Assembly: GCF_004193775.1 (NCBI RefSeq)
Contig: NC_041006.1
Location: 31,239,102 to 31,303,101 of the forward strand
DNA length: 64,000 nt
Direction of reading: 5' to 3'
DNA from: Glycine soja
Taxonomy: Eukaryota > Streptophyta > Magnoliopsida > Fabales > Fabaceae
Part shown: piece by piece, positions 35,045 through 45,500 of the stretch
Numbering within the stretch: the first letter of the stretch is position 1
Layout of the letters: every line of letters begins with the position of its first letter
Notes under the pieces: generated by a model
The model's database searches: none
What the model was told of the DNA's origin: nothing
Seen by the model: only the letters and a program-made list of their open reading frames with translations
Program-made: the position numbers and the translations under genes

Positions 35045-35689
35045 AAATTATACTTAACTTTAGTTGAACTTTTACTTGCACTTCCAAAAGTAGTATGAGA
35101 CTCAACATGACTTTCTTCTTGTATGTGTTGTTCTATTTGTGATTGTTGATTTAGTTAATAAACAATTGTGTTATAAAAAATTCAATATAAAATAAATAAA
35201 TTAAGTAAATAAAATCTTTATACCTCCTTCAAATTGTGCATTTTCTTTAATTATAGAGTTGTTATTTCGGTCCAAAAAATAAAATAAAAATTAGATATAG
35301 CTACATTATTGACTATGAATTTTTTAAACACCATGCAAAAAATAAGAGACAAATAAAGTTGTAACAAGTGATGTGAATATAATTACCTAAAATACGAACT
35401 TAGATTGCTTGTAATCTCCTTTTTCTTACCAATCACCGAGAATCAAATTGTTGAGAAAACAAAGAAACAAATTTTAATAGAAAACTGACAACATTGTTAT
35501 ATTATAAGCGATTCTTATACATATAGAAAATAAACAAAAGACTAATGAACAACAAGAACAAAAAACTAAAGAAATGAATAATAGTATATAAATGTGACAA
35601 AATGTTCAATACATGTATACTAAAAATATAACGAAATGTTTCAATAGAACAAATAAAAACAAATCAGAATAAGTGTTCATCACTTTCAT

Positions 35690-36817
35690 CATGTGCTATG
35701 GGAAATTGTCATATTTTTGGAAGGATTAAAGCCATCAGAAGCCAAACCTAGTCAAACATTATGAGCATCACAACCAAAATCAGGATACTAACAATCAAAA
35801 TCCTTCCAAGCAAACAAATCATCTAGATGCCTCAAGAGTCCATCTTTAGTTCAACCATCCTCATGCCATGTCATAGAACAAACTATTTTTTATGATACAA
35901 AAAGTCTTTGCAGTCTAGGTATAAGAGGGAACCAACAAAAAACCTTTTCCGATATCTTTTTTCTACATTCAACATCATCAGAGTTGCATTTCCATCTTGA
36001 TAAATTGCATTTGAGAAAAATTTCAGCATTAGCCAAATCCTTCCTATACAATATGCATTTTTTGGGACAAACATGAATTTTTTCATATGATAGACCCAAC
36101 CCTAAAATAATCTATCATAAAATGATTTGGACAAAGTATTTTCTTTTGGTATGCATCCTTTAGCAACTCTAACAACATAAAAAAAATTTAGTCAGTCCAC
36201 CCATGTAGACACTTTAAGTGATACAAATGTACAAGGAATGACAATTTTGTAAACTTCTTACAACCTACATGAAGACTTTGTTCTGCCTCCCTTAACAATT
36301 GATATAACTTATTTGAATTATTGCCCTCTTCAGATTGTTGAACACTTGGCCCATTCATGAATGGTCCAAAATCTCCTTCCTTCATATTTATATTAGTATT
36401 GTCACTCTCATTAGTTGCATGCATTGTGAATGCATCATGAACCAATATATCCATATCATGATCAAACTCACCTTCTACTTGAGATGTAACCAAAGAACTA
36501 GTGGAGCCAACTTGTTCACCATGAAAGATCCAAATAACATATCCTTTTAGAAACCCATTACTAATGATGTGCTCATAAACATCCATCCAAGAGCACCATT
36601 TGCAATTAACACATTTGGTACAAGGGCATAAAATTTTTCCATCCTTGGATGAGTTTGCAAATGCAAAATCAAGAAAATTTAGAGTCCTTCTAATATACTT
36701 CTCTTTGTTGAGAGAGTTGTAATCTATCCAACTCTTTACCCATTTGATAAAATAAACTGAAAAAGTATAGTGAAATAGACATAATAAATTAATGTTTAGT
36801 ATATAAAAAATATCCAT
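35690..36817 (-). pseudogene. CACTA transposase TNP2, truncated
   Basis: Recognisable blocks are the transposase-associated domain (FLDFAFANSSKDGKILCPCT, KCVNCKW, DVYEHIISNGFLKGYVIWIF then HGE) at 36730-36500, LGLSYEKIHVCPKKCILYRK at about 36100, and FPLIPRLQRLFVS near 35900. After a break come MTWHEDG, KDGLLRHLDDLFAWKDFDC and LGLASDGFNPSKN down to 35690, the start of Transposase_21 (PF02992). The catalytic remainder is missing and several stops are present. It would have cut the CACTACAAG ends of this element. Confidence 0.9.
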
Positions 36818-36937
36818 GTAAAGTATAACAAAAAGTAGAATGAAATAGACATAAGAAATTAGAACTCTTCAAATGAAAATACAATAAACTTATCAATTAA
36901 GACAAAATAAAAAAAAATGACGGGTCATGTTTCCATC

Positions 36938-37171
36938 TCAGCATTCAAGGAAATGGAAATCAACCTCATGAAGGCCATTCTTTGTTATATTGGGGCATGA
37001 GGTCACATCCAAGTATTCCAAGGAAGTGAATTTACCCACAAGAATTCCTATAAGCTGAAAAGCAACATTAGTCAACTCTATACAGTCACCTATGCTAAGT
37101 GCCTCAAGGTTTCTACATTGATTTAAATTAAAAATCACTGTAGAATCAAAAATGTTTTGACACCAATCCAC
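36938..37171 (-). pseudogene. Captured F-box/LRR-type gene fragment
   Basis: The minus frame reads CRNLEALSIGDCIELTNVAF, then FTSLEYLDVTSCPNITKNGL and ends HEVDFHFLEC-stop. This is the cysteine-containing leucine-rich repeat (L-x2-L-x-L-x2-C-x2-IT-x2-GL) found in F-box/LRR substrate receptors of SCF ubiquitin ligases and in AMN1-like proteins. Two repeats are present. There is no F-box. It lies just upstream of the transposase start on the same strand inside the CACTA element, so it is probably a captured host exon. Confidence 0.6.
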
Positions 37172-37399
37172 CCTAAGACGTTAAGGCTGCTGCTAATTCC
37201 AAAAATAGTAGCCAACAACCACCAATGAGTAAAGTCTCTAGGCTACCATAGAATTTGGTTAAGAATAACATGGTTCTATCCCCAATTTTTGTAGTAATCT
37301 ACCAATTTCAATGTCTTGAGAGAAGACGAACAAGCCATGCAACATCAATGATGTCATAGCATTTATAGAGGTCTAAAAACCTTATATGTGCGGTAATAC

Positions 37400-38080
37400 A
37401 CCCTAGCACAGTTATGACAGTTTTTGTAGAGAGCTTTTAATATAGTGGTTGATGACTGGAAGGTTGGTTGAGCTTGTGAGCTTAAGTTGGAACTTGGAAC
37501 CAAAATAATAATTTTATTATATTAATATAACTAGTAGACTCTATAACTAATAAGTATAAATTAAAATCAATGAACTCTCCACTAAAGAACTCTGAGGTTT
37601 TGAGGTTAAAATCAATGATAAGAACTTTGCACTAAAGAAAAATGAAATCCTAAAAGGTATGAAAACTCCATTCTAATTCTAATCCTAAAAGATAAGAAAA
37701 TTCCATTCTAATCCTGAAAGGTACAAAAACTCTCCATTGTAAAAACCTGATATGTGGACAGCCACTTGCAAGGTCAATAATACACCCTCACACACTCAAT
37801 TCCTCAAAGTTAGGATAGTTTTTGGAGAGCTTCTAATACAGTGGTTGATGACTTGAGGGTGTGGTTGAGCTTGAGAGCTGAAGTAGGAACTTTGAACCAA
37901 AAGAATAATTTTATTATATCAATATAACTAGTAGACTCTATAACTAATAAGTACAAATTAAAATCAATGATAAAAATTATGCACTAAAAACCTCTAAGGT
38001 TCTGAGGTTAACATCAAAGATAAGAACTTCGCACTAAAGAAAAATGGAATCCTAAAAGGTATGAAAACTCCCTTCAAATC
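37400..38080. repeat. Direct repeat of about 290 bp, two diverged copies
   Basis: The blocks at about 37405-37680 and 37795-38080 share long strings, such as GTGGTTGATGACT, AACTAGTAGACTCTATAACT, AATAAGTA-AAATTAAAATC and GCACTAAAGAAAAATG, with about 85% identity. They lie between the LRR fragment and the TRIM. Their origin is unclear; they may be intron or leader sequence of the transposase gene that was duplicated. Confidence 0.75.
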
Positions 38081-38082
38081 CT

Positions 38083-38550
38083 TGTTGGGAAAAACCTAAG
38101 TCCCACATTGGCTAAAAATAAAAGTCAAGTTAGAATATATAAGTGAGGGACAACCCTCACCCCTTGAGCTAGCTTTTGGGGTTGAGTTAGACCTAAACTC
38201 ACATTCTAAGATTTTAATATGGTATCAGAGCATATTCAAGATTAATCCAAAGGGCCACCTATCATTGTTATTCACGCACCAAAAAGCCCAAGAAGTGGTG
38301 GGCGTGAGGGGTTGTATTGGAAAAAATCCAAGTCCTATATTCAAGATTAATAAAAAAAGGGTCTCTCACCATTGTTGTTCACACACCAAGCCTAAGAAGT
38401 GCTGGGAATGAGGGGTATGTTGGAAAAAACCCAAGTCCCACATCGGCTAAAAATAAAAGCCAAGTTAGAATATATAAGTGAGGGGCAACCCTTACCCTTG
38501 AGCTAGCTTTTGGGGTTGAGTTAGGCCTAAACTCACATTCTAAGATTCTA
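38083..38550 (+). mobile_element. TRIM (miniature terminal-repeat retrotransposon)
   Basis: Two direct repeats of about 135 bp (38083-38219 and 38418-38550) start TGTTGG-AAAAACC and contain AAGTCCCACAT-GGCTAAA and a TATATAAGTGAGGG promoter-like stretch. A tRNA-Met primer site TGGTATCAGAGC follows the first (38220-38231), and a purine-rich AATGAGGGG precedes the second. The interior is under 200 bp and codes for nothing, as in TRIMs. A partial extra copy of the LTR start lies at about 38312. Confidence 0.8.
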
Positions 38551-40081
38551 AGCCTAAAAGATAAGAAATTAAGAATGGTGTTTAGACTTATATGTTGAAG
38601 AGTCATTTCTAGAGCTAGAGTTTAATAAATAAACAAGGTTATTCACCAAAATAAATAAAAAGGGTTAAAGAGAAAGCCTTTCATTTCTCTCTCAAAAAAA
38701 GAGAAAGCCTTTTATTTAAATAATAACATACAATAAGAATTCTTATAATGAGATCAGAGATGATATTAATTTTTTTTATATATAGAAAAACACCATTCGT
38801 TTTCTCAAATAAATAACAAAATAATGACTTCATGCATCCTCAAATTTTGCCAAATTAGAGTTAATTCAGCGTAAGAGTTGTCACTTTTGAAATCGCATCA
38901 GATTACTCTAGCAAGATTGAAGAATGTTTGCAGAAAATGATAATAACAAACTCTGAACTAAAAGAAAAATGAAATCCCAAAAGGTATGAAAACACCATTC
39001 TAATTATCAGTAGTCAACAAGGAACAACATGGTTAAGCCTTGGAAACTTACAAAAGAGAAAGTGAGCATAAAAAAATTGAGAGAGACAACAAGAGTGGCA
39101 GCAAGATAACCTGAAAGTTGCCGCTCCACTGCCTAATGTACTAACTTATCTATAAGTTGTAGGCTTTAGCAACTAGCAATTGCCCTGTCAACTTACTTGC
39201 ACATGCACTTGACAAAATAAACTTCCTTGGAAACCCGTGAGGTACACTTTTTACCTATTTGAAACTGATAAGAGCATATAACAATCTTTCATGATAAGAA
39301 ACAATGCTGAGAGACTTTAATTCATAATTTTAGCCGCTTTTGATCCTTCAGAACAAGACCAAACTTTCTAGAAAAATATAAAAGAAACTGAATTTCCAGT
39401 AAGTATTTGATTCAAATTAATCATCATCAAACTTCTTTGAGTATTATCACAGCCCACTTGACTATAGTGTCATCCATGACCAAATACATACTAATAATAT
39501 TTTCTCTGTTCCAATACCATTTCATAACAATGACCAGTTGCTAACTACTCAGTCATCAACCTAAAGTTGCAGCCACAAAATGGAATAAGTATGTGAAAGA
39601 AAATCAGAGAAGTTGCTATACCAATTACCAAGTGACAGTCCAAAATCAAATACCATTTTGAATGAAAAATCAACAAAAACGACAAGTCAAAATCACTAAA
39701 ATAGATCTATACCTACAAATTTGCAAGCATGAACACTCTCACCTAACATATCCACATGCCCAAAAAAATGAATTCCAATTAAGAGAAGCAACAATATTTA
39801 TTAGCATTACATGCATGAAGTAGGCAAATTCATAACCAAATGAAAACAGTTTTAAACCAAAAGGCAAAGTAGAATGATTCCATTAGCACGAGTAACTAAA
39901 AATATCAATTCAATGTCTCAACTCTCAACTAAAAAATGTGCAGTGACTAACCTAAAAGGGTTGAAACAAGTCAAGTGAGTATGAAAGAGAAAGTGAGTAT
40001 AAAAAAATCGAGAGAAAAAAATAAATCGATATACCTTACAAAAATCATGCGAATGCACGAAATAAAAAATCATGTGACTAT
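38551..40081. other. Left-arm sequence of the CACTA element, no gene seen
   Basis: AT-rich, with repeated short strings such as AAAGAAAAATGAAATCC and AGAGAAAGTGAG (near 39059 and 39988). These may be decayed transposase leader or intron. I see no frame with domain motifs. Confidence 0.5.
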
Positions 40082-41510
40082 TGTTAGTCATTTTTACGAC
40101 TAATTTTTTGTATAGAAAAGTTTCCAAAATGTAAATAAATCTCCTAATTTATGGTTATTTTTTGGTACGATTGTAAATATTTCTAGTTTAGTTTTCATTT
40201 GTGCTCAATAGAAGCCTTCCTATTGAATTTAATGTAAATTTCACTTCAATTTCAGGTAAAAAGGAGAAAATTATGAAGGTTCAAAAAGTGCTGTCTCGCT
40301 AAGCCTGAACCATGCGCTTAGCGAGACCAAACCGCTAAGCGAGACAGCAGTGGCTTAGCACATGAGGATAAGCCTGAAGAGAGTTCTTTCATGCCAGCAC
40401 GCACTTAGCGTGTATGCAGTTCGCTAAGTGAGGCTATTGTCTCTTCTGCGCTAAGTGCAAGATTGGCGCTAAGCCAAATATCACTTACTCGCACTAAGCG
40501 CGAGAATGCCACTAAGCATGCCTTCAAGGTCAGAAAGTCCTTTTTAAGCCTGATTTGCACAGAAAAAAAGAGAGAGCGTGACAACGTGAAAGAGGTCTGA
40601 ATTGACTGCGAATTATGTGCAGAGAACAGAGGAAAGGTTGAGCAAGGAAGCAAAGGTCTTAACTTTTAGGTAGATTCTAGGTTTTAGAGTTATTTTCTAG
40701 GTTCTTAGAGGTGGTGGAGGTGGAGACATCCCCACTGCTTTGTAATCTGGTATTTTCTCTAAAACCATTCTCCTATTTGTGAAAGCTGCTCCCCTTTAAT
40801 GGAGGGCTAAAATCCTTTGTTGAGATTTCTACTGAGTACTTGATGTAAATATTTTTATTATCTATTCGAGGTTATTTTCATGTGTTCAATGTTTCTATCT
40901 AAGCTTATTGTATGCATGCTTGTGGTTTGATCACCCATTGGTGTGTGCTGTTAGGAACTTTAGCATTGACAAATGTACTGTTTCCTTGGAACTTGGTAGA
41001 GCACGACTAGATAACCGTAGTGCTAGACATAGTGTGCAGGGTTCTAGTTTTTATTATGTTGTGCTTATAATGCTGTTTAAATTAGGCTAAGTTCAATAAG
41101 AGACATCTGCGAATGAAGAATAGTTTAAATTAGTCCAAACTCACGAGACATCGGTGTTGGTATTTTTGTCCTTAACATAGAACACAAGAATAATTTCAAA
41201 TAGAGAAAAACCCTAATTGCATCAAGTATCTCGGTGGAAGGACCCAATGCTTATACTTATTTGTTTTCACACTCAATTGTTCACGTTTACTATTTCTTTG
41301 ATTACAATAGAATATACCTTTGTTTTCAATTCATGATACTTAATTCTTTTTACAAATAGTTTTATTTTGAATGACGCTTTTCCAAGTAAAACAGGTTCCC
41401 TAAGTTCGATACTCGGATCATTCTGTTTTTATTATTTACTTGACTATTCGGTGCACTTGTCGGTAGATTTCGCACCCACACAAACAGTAGTATTCCTAGG
41501 GGCGGAAACA
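40082..41510 (+). repeat. 5' LTR of the Athila-type element
   Basis: It starts TGTTAGTCATTTTTACGACT and ends GGGGCGGAAACA just before the primer site (1,429 bp). Between 40290 and 40530 it has about ten copies of GCTAAGC/GCTTAGC, several arranged as inverted pairs (CTCGCTAAGC with GCTTAGCGAG). The 3' LTR has the same layout. Confidence 0.9.
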
Positions 41511-41517
41511 AGTATTT

Positions 41518-41535
41518 TGGCGCCATTGCCGGGGA
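41518..41535 (+). other. Primer binding site, tRNA-Asp type
   Basis: TGGCGCCATTGCCGGGGA lies seven bases inside the LTR. It differs by one base from TGGCGCCGTTGCCGGGGA, the tRNA-Asp primer site of Athila-lineage gypsy elements, and it supports the lineage call. Confidence 0.88.
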
Positions 41536-41799
41536 ATCTTTTTTTTATATAGAAAATTTTAGTTGAAATTGCAGGCGCTTATTTTATTATTATTTTTTTA
41601 TTCATTGTTTATTTTGTGAAGATTTAGTTACTGTATAATTCATTGTTCTTTGGAATTGGTTAACTGTTGTTTTGCTTATTTTGCATGCAAAGAAGGTCTT
41701 CTGTAGGTGTTTTGATTCCCATATACTTGGAAATTAACGCAACTTGTAGGAAAAGGAACACCTAAAGAAATAGAAAGTTTTTGCAGGACATTGAGGCAA

Positions 41800-44288
41800 C
41801 AACAATTTAGGAAGAACCTCTATCTTCTGAGGCATCTTCTAGTTTTCCAGAAAAAAGGGAATCTCACACATTATTAATTGAAGCCAATATCGTGGCTGAC
41901 GAGCCAAGACGAGTGACCCTGGAAGATTACTCAAGTACTTCTGGGCCGTAATTCTTCACAAGCATTGCGCGGCCAGAGGTACAAGCTCAGAATATAACCT
42001 ATCCACATTCATTAATTCAGTTGATTCAGAATAATTTGTTTCATGGTCTACCCAATGAAGACTCATATGCATATCTAGCTACCTATATTAAGATATGCAA
42101 TACTATCAGAATAGCTGGTGTGCCTGAGGATGCGGCTAGATTGAGCTTGTTTTCATTTTCTTTGTCTGGAGAGGCGAAAAGATGGCTCCATTCATTTAAA
42201 GGTAACAATCTTAAGACTTGGGATGAAGTGGTTGAAAAATTCTTGAAGAAATACTTCCCAGAGTCCAAGACTATTGAAGGAAAAGCTGCCATCTCATGCT
42301 TTCATCAATTTCTAGACGAGTCCTTGAGTGAGGATTTGGAAAGATTTCGTGGGTTACTAAGAAAGACGCCTACTCATGGATTTTCCAAACCAATCCAGCT
42401 CAATATTTTCATTGACGAGTTAAGGCCACAATTCAATCAGCTTTTAGATGCTTCTACAGGGGGAAAAATAAAATTGAAAACCCCTGAAGAAGCCATGGAA
42501 TGGATTGAGAATATGGCTGCTAGTGACCATGCAATTTTACGTGATAGAGCACACATTCCAACCAAAAGAAGCCTGCTGGAGCTCACATCACAGGATGCAT
42601 TGTTGGCACAGAACAAGTTTCTATCCAAGCAACTTGAAGCATTAACAGAAACATTGAGTAAGTTGCCAACCTAATTACATTATGAACAACCTTCACCCTC
42701 TTCTGTTTTACAGGTTGCAGGTTGTGTTATATGTGATGGAGCACATGATTCTGGCTACTGCATTCCCATAGAAGATACAACACATGAAGTGAACTATATG
42801 GGGAACCAGCCAAGACCAAACTTTAATGCTGGTGGGTATTCTGGATTTCAACATGGCCAACAATATAATCAGCAACAGGGACAGTGGAGAACTCACCCTG
42901 GCAATCAGTTCAATAAAGACCAAGGTGGACCATCTAGCAGGTCACAGCAACAAGGGCCTAGTCTTTATGGCAGAACAACAAAGCTGGAATAGACTCTTGC
43001 TCAGTTCATGCAAGTATCCATGTCCAATCAAAAGAGCACAGAGTTAGCCATCAAGAATCTAGAAGTCCAGGTGGGATAGTTGGCAAAATAATTGGCAGAC
43101 CGACCGTCAAGCAGCTTTGGAGCCAACACAGAGAAGAATCCTAAGGAGGAGTGCAAGGCTGTTATGACTAAAAGCAAAATGGTGAGCATGAATGAAGGAG
43201 AGAAGGGGATAGGTGAAGAAAAACAATAGCTGGTGACTGAGCCAGCAATTGACCCAGTGGTGGAACCTTTGAGTGAGACTGAGGAAGAAGTGGAAGTAGA
43301 AGATGATCAGCAGAAGGAGATACCAATAATTGTGAGTAAAAAAGAAATAAGTGAGAAGGAAAAGAAGGAAAAAGAAAAAGAAAAAGAGAAAGAAAAAGAA
43401 AAAGAAAATGAAAAAAATGAGAAAAATGAAAAAGAAAAAGAGAGAAAAGAAGATAAGAGAAAAAGCAAGAGTGAGTATGCTAGAGAGAAAAAGAAAGAAG
43501 CATCTTCAGCTGAAGGGAGAGAAGTACCATATCCTTTGGTACCTTCTAGGAAAGACAAAGAAAGACATCTAGCTAGATTTCTGGATATTTTCAAGAAGCT
43601 AGAAATTACCATGCCCTTTGGAGAAGCTCTACAGCAGATTCCGCTCTATGCTAAATTTATGAAAGACATGCTAACTAGGAAGAATAAGTACATCTATAGT
43701 GACACCATAGTTGTGGAGGGAAACTACAGTGTCGTAATTCAACGTATCCTTCCACCAAAACATAAAGATCAAGGCAGCGTCACTATACCTTGTTCTATAG
43801 GTGAAGTTTCTGTTGGCAAAGCTCTTATTGATTTGGGAGTCAGTATTAATGTGATGTCGCTTTCCATGTGCCGGAGACTTGGAGAGTTGGAGATAATGCC
43901 TACTAGGATGACTTTACAGTTAGTAGATTGCTCCATCACTAGACCTTATGGAGTGATTGAGGATGTTCTAGTTCAGGTCAAACACCTTACCTTCCCCGCT
44001 AATTTTGTTGTGATTGACATCGTGGAGGATGTTGAGATTCCTCTGATCTTGGGGCGTCCATTTATGTCAACCGCTAGTTGTGTAGTAGATATGGGGAAAG
44101 GAAAATTGGAGCTGAGTGTTGATGATCAAAATGTCACATTTGATTTATTTGACGCTATGAAGCATCCAGGTGATCATAAGGCCTGTTTTAAGATGGATAA
44201 GGGGGAACAAGAGATTGGCATGGTAGCTAAAGCCATGGTTATGCAAACTCCACTAAAAAAAGTGCTGACCAATACCTATTTGCGCTAA
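41800..44288 (+). pseudogene. Gypsy Gag-protease with nonsense mutations
   Basis: One plus frame carries the whole region; only stop codons interrupt it, not frameshifts. Gag motifs are FFTSIARPEVQAQNITYPHS, then AARLSLFSFSLSGEAKRWLH and TWDEVVEKFLKKYFPESKT. A Cys/His motif CVICDGAHDSGYC (CX2CX3HX4C) lies near 42724-42765, followed by a Gln-rich linker and a long KEKEKE coil (43330-43470). The retroviral-type protease has IGEVSVGKALIDLGVSINVM (active site D-L-G) and LILGRPFMSTASCVVDMG, ending at 44288. Stops at about 41949, 42672, 43077, 43089 and 43227 all sit where CAA or CAG (Gln) is expected. The start is unclear because ATG is not preserved. Confidence 0.88.
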
Positions 44289-45420
44289 GCGCGTCCATCA
44301 CTACAATTAAGGAGCATTCAATTTGCTAAGCGCGCCTCGGCCTGCTAAGCGAGAGTTACAGGACCAATCTGAGCTGCAGAATGCGCTAAGTCCAAAAACT
44401 TCTCTGGATTGTTTTTATTTTGAATTGGGCTTAATGAGCAGACACGCTAAGCGTATGGGCCTTTAAAGCTCAAACATCATATGGACTTGCTAAGCGTGGC
44501 TGTGCGCTAAGCGAGCCATACGAAACTGATAAAAATAATAAGGCACAATTGCCTTAGGCAGTTACCATTTCACTTTTACAAAGCATATTTCTCACTCTTT
44601 GCATTCATCTGCATTTTGCTCACATTCCTGTAGTGCCTGCATCTGCTTCCTTTTCGAAACTACTTTCAACAATCCAAGTAAGCTTCTTGACCTTGTTTTC
44701 ATTTTCATTTTTAGTTTTGAACTCTAAGTTAGTCAACATAGTTAGCATTAGGTTGAATTTCTGTTAATACTTAGCTCTGTTAGGTTAGTTGTTAGTTAGA
44801 GTAGAGTTAGGGTTTTATCCTGGTTGCAATGTGCTTGTTTTGATTAGGGTTAGATGGCTTATTAGGGGCCTAAGTGAGGGGCTGAGAAAGCCTCTGTTTT
44901 TCTGGAAATCGCGATGAGCACGCTAAGCGCCTTGTTGCGCTAAGCGAGTTTATTGTTTTTTATGTTCATCTGGATTTCCAGATGAACACGCTAAGCGCGG
45001 CCTGTTGTGCTAAGCGAATTCATATTATTTGTTGAAGTTAACTGTTGAACTCGCTAAGCGCAACTATGCACTAAGCGAGTGCTGTGTATCAGACACTTAG
45101 AATTTTTGTGTTTTGTTGTGCGCTAAGCGTGCCTGTCACACTAAGCGTAATTACCTCTCTATTTTTATATTTCTTGGAATTAGGCTTAGCGAGTATGCTC
45201 GCTAAGCCTGTGCTATCTAGTAGAGTAGTCGCGCTAAGCGCGCCTTGCAACGCTAAGCGCAAATGCCTCTCTATCTTTAAAAATTGTGGAATTGGGCTTA
45301 GCAAGCCTACTCGCTAAGCCTATTCGGCAGAAAAAAGTCTTTCTGTGTTCAACCGCTAAGCGCGTGGTTATTGCGGTTAGCTCATGAGTAAAATTTCATA
45401 AGGCGCGCTAAGTGCCCAGC
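44283..45420 (+). repeat. GCTAAGCG repeat region between protease and the downstream ORF
   Basis: About 25 copies of GCTAAGCG or its variants (CGCTAAGCGC, GCTTAGCG) occur every 30-60 bp, many in pairs such as GCTAAGCGCGCC...GCTAAGCG. In a typical Athila element RT and integrase would occupy this position. The motif is the same as in the LTRs, so the repeats may have spread from there. No coding frame is supported. Confidence 0.8.
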
Positions 45421-45500
45421 CTTAATTTCAGTTTTATTTTCTGTTTTTCACTTTGAATAAATCTTGTTTAATCTTGTCTTATGATTCTTTTGTTTTGTAG

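Noticed and set aside
36335..36550. Plus-strand 71-codon frame
   Set aside because: It is antisense to the TNP2 transposase N-terminus.
41518..41535. Sequence matching a tRNA-Asp 3' end, and the TGGTATCAGAGC sites matching tRNA-Met
   Set aside because: These are retrotransposon primer binding sites next to LTRs; no cloverleaf or rest of a tRNA gene follows.
43351..43572. Lys/Arg-rich plus frame that looks like a basic nuclear protein
   Set aside because: It is a shifted frame of the same GAAAAAGAAAAA tract inside the gag-protease.
43307..43612. Minus-strand open frame rich in Ser and Phe
   Set aside because: It is the antisense of the KEKEKE coil of the gypsy gag-protease; A/G-rich runs leave the opposite strand open by chance.
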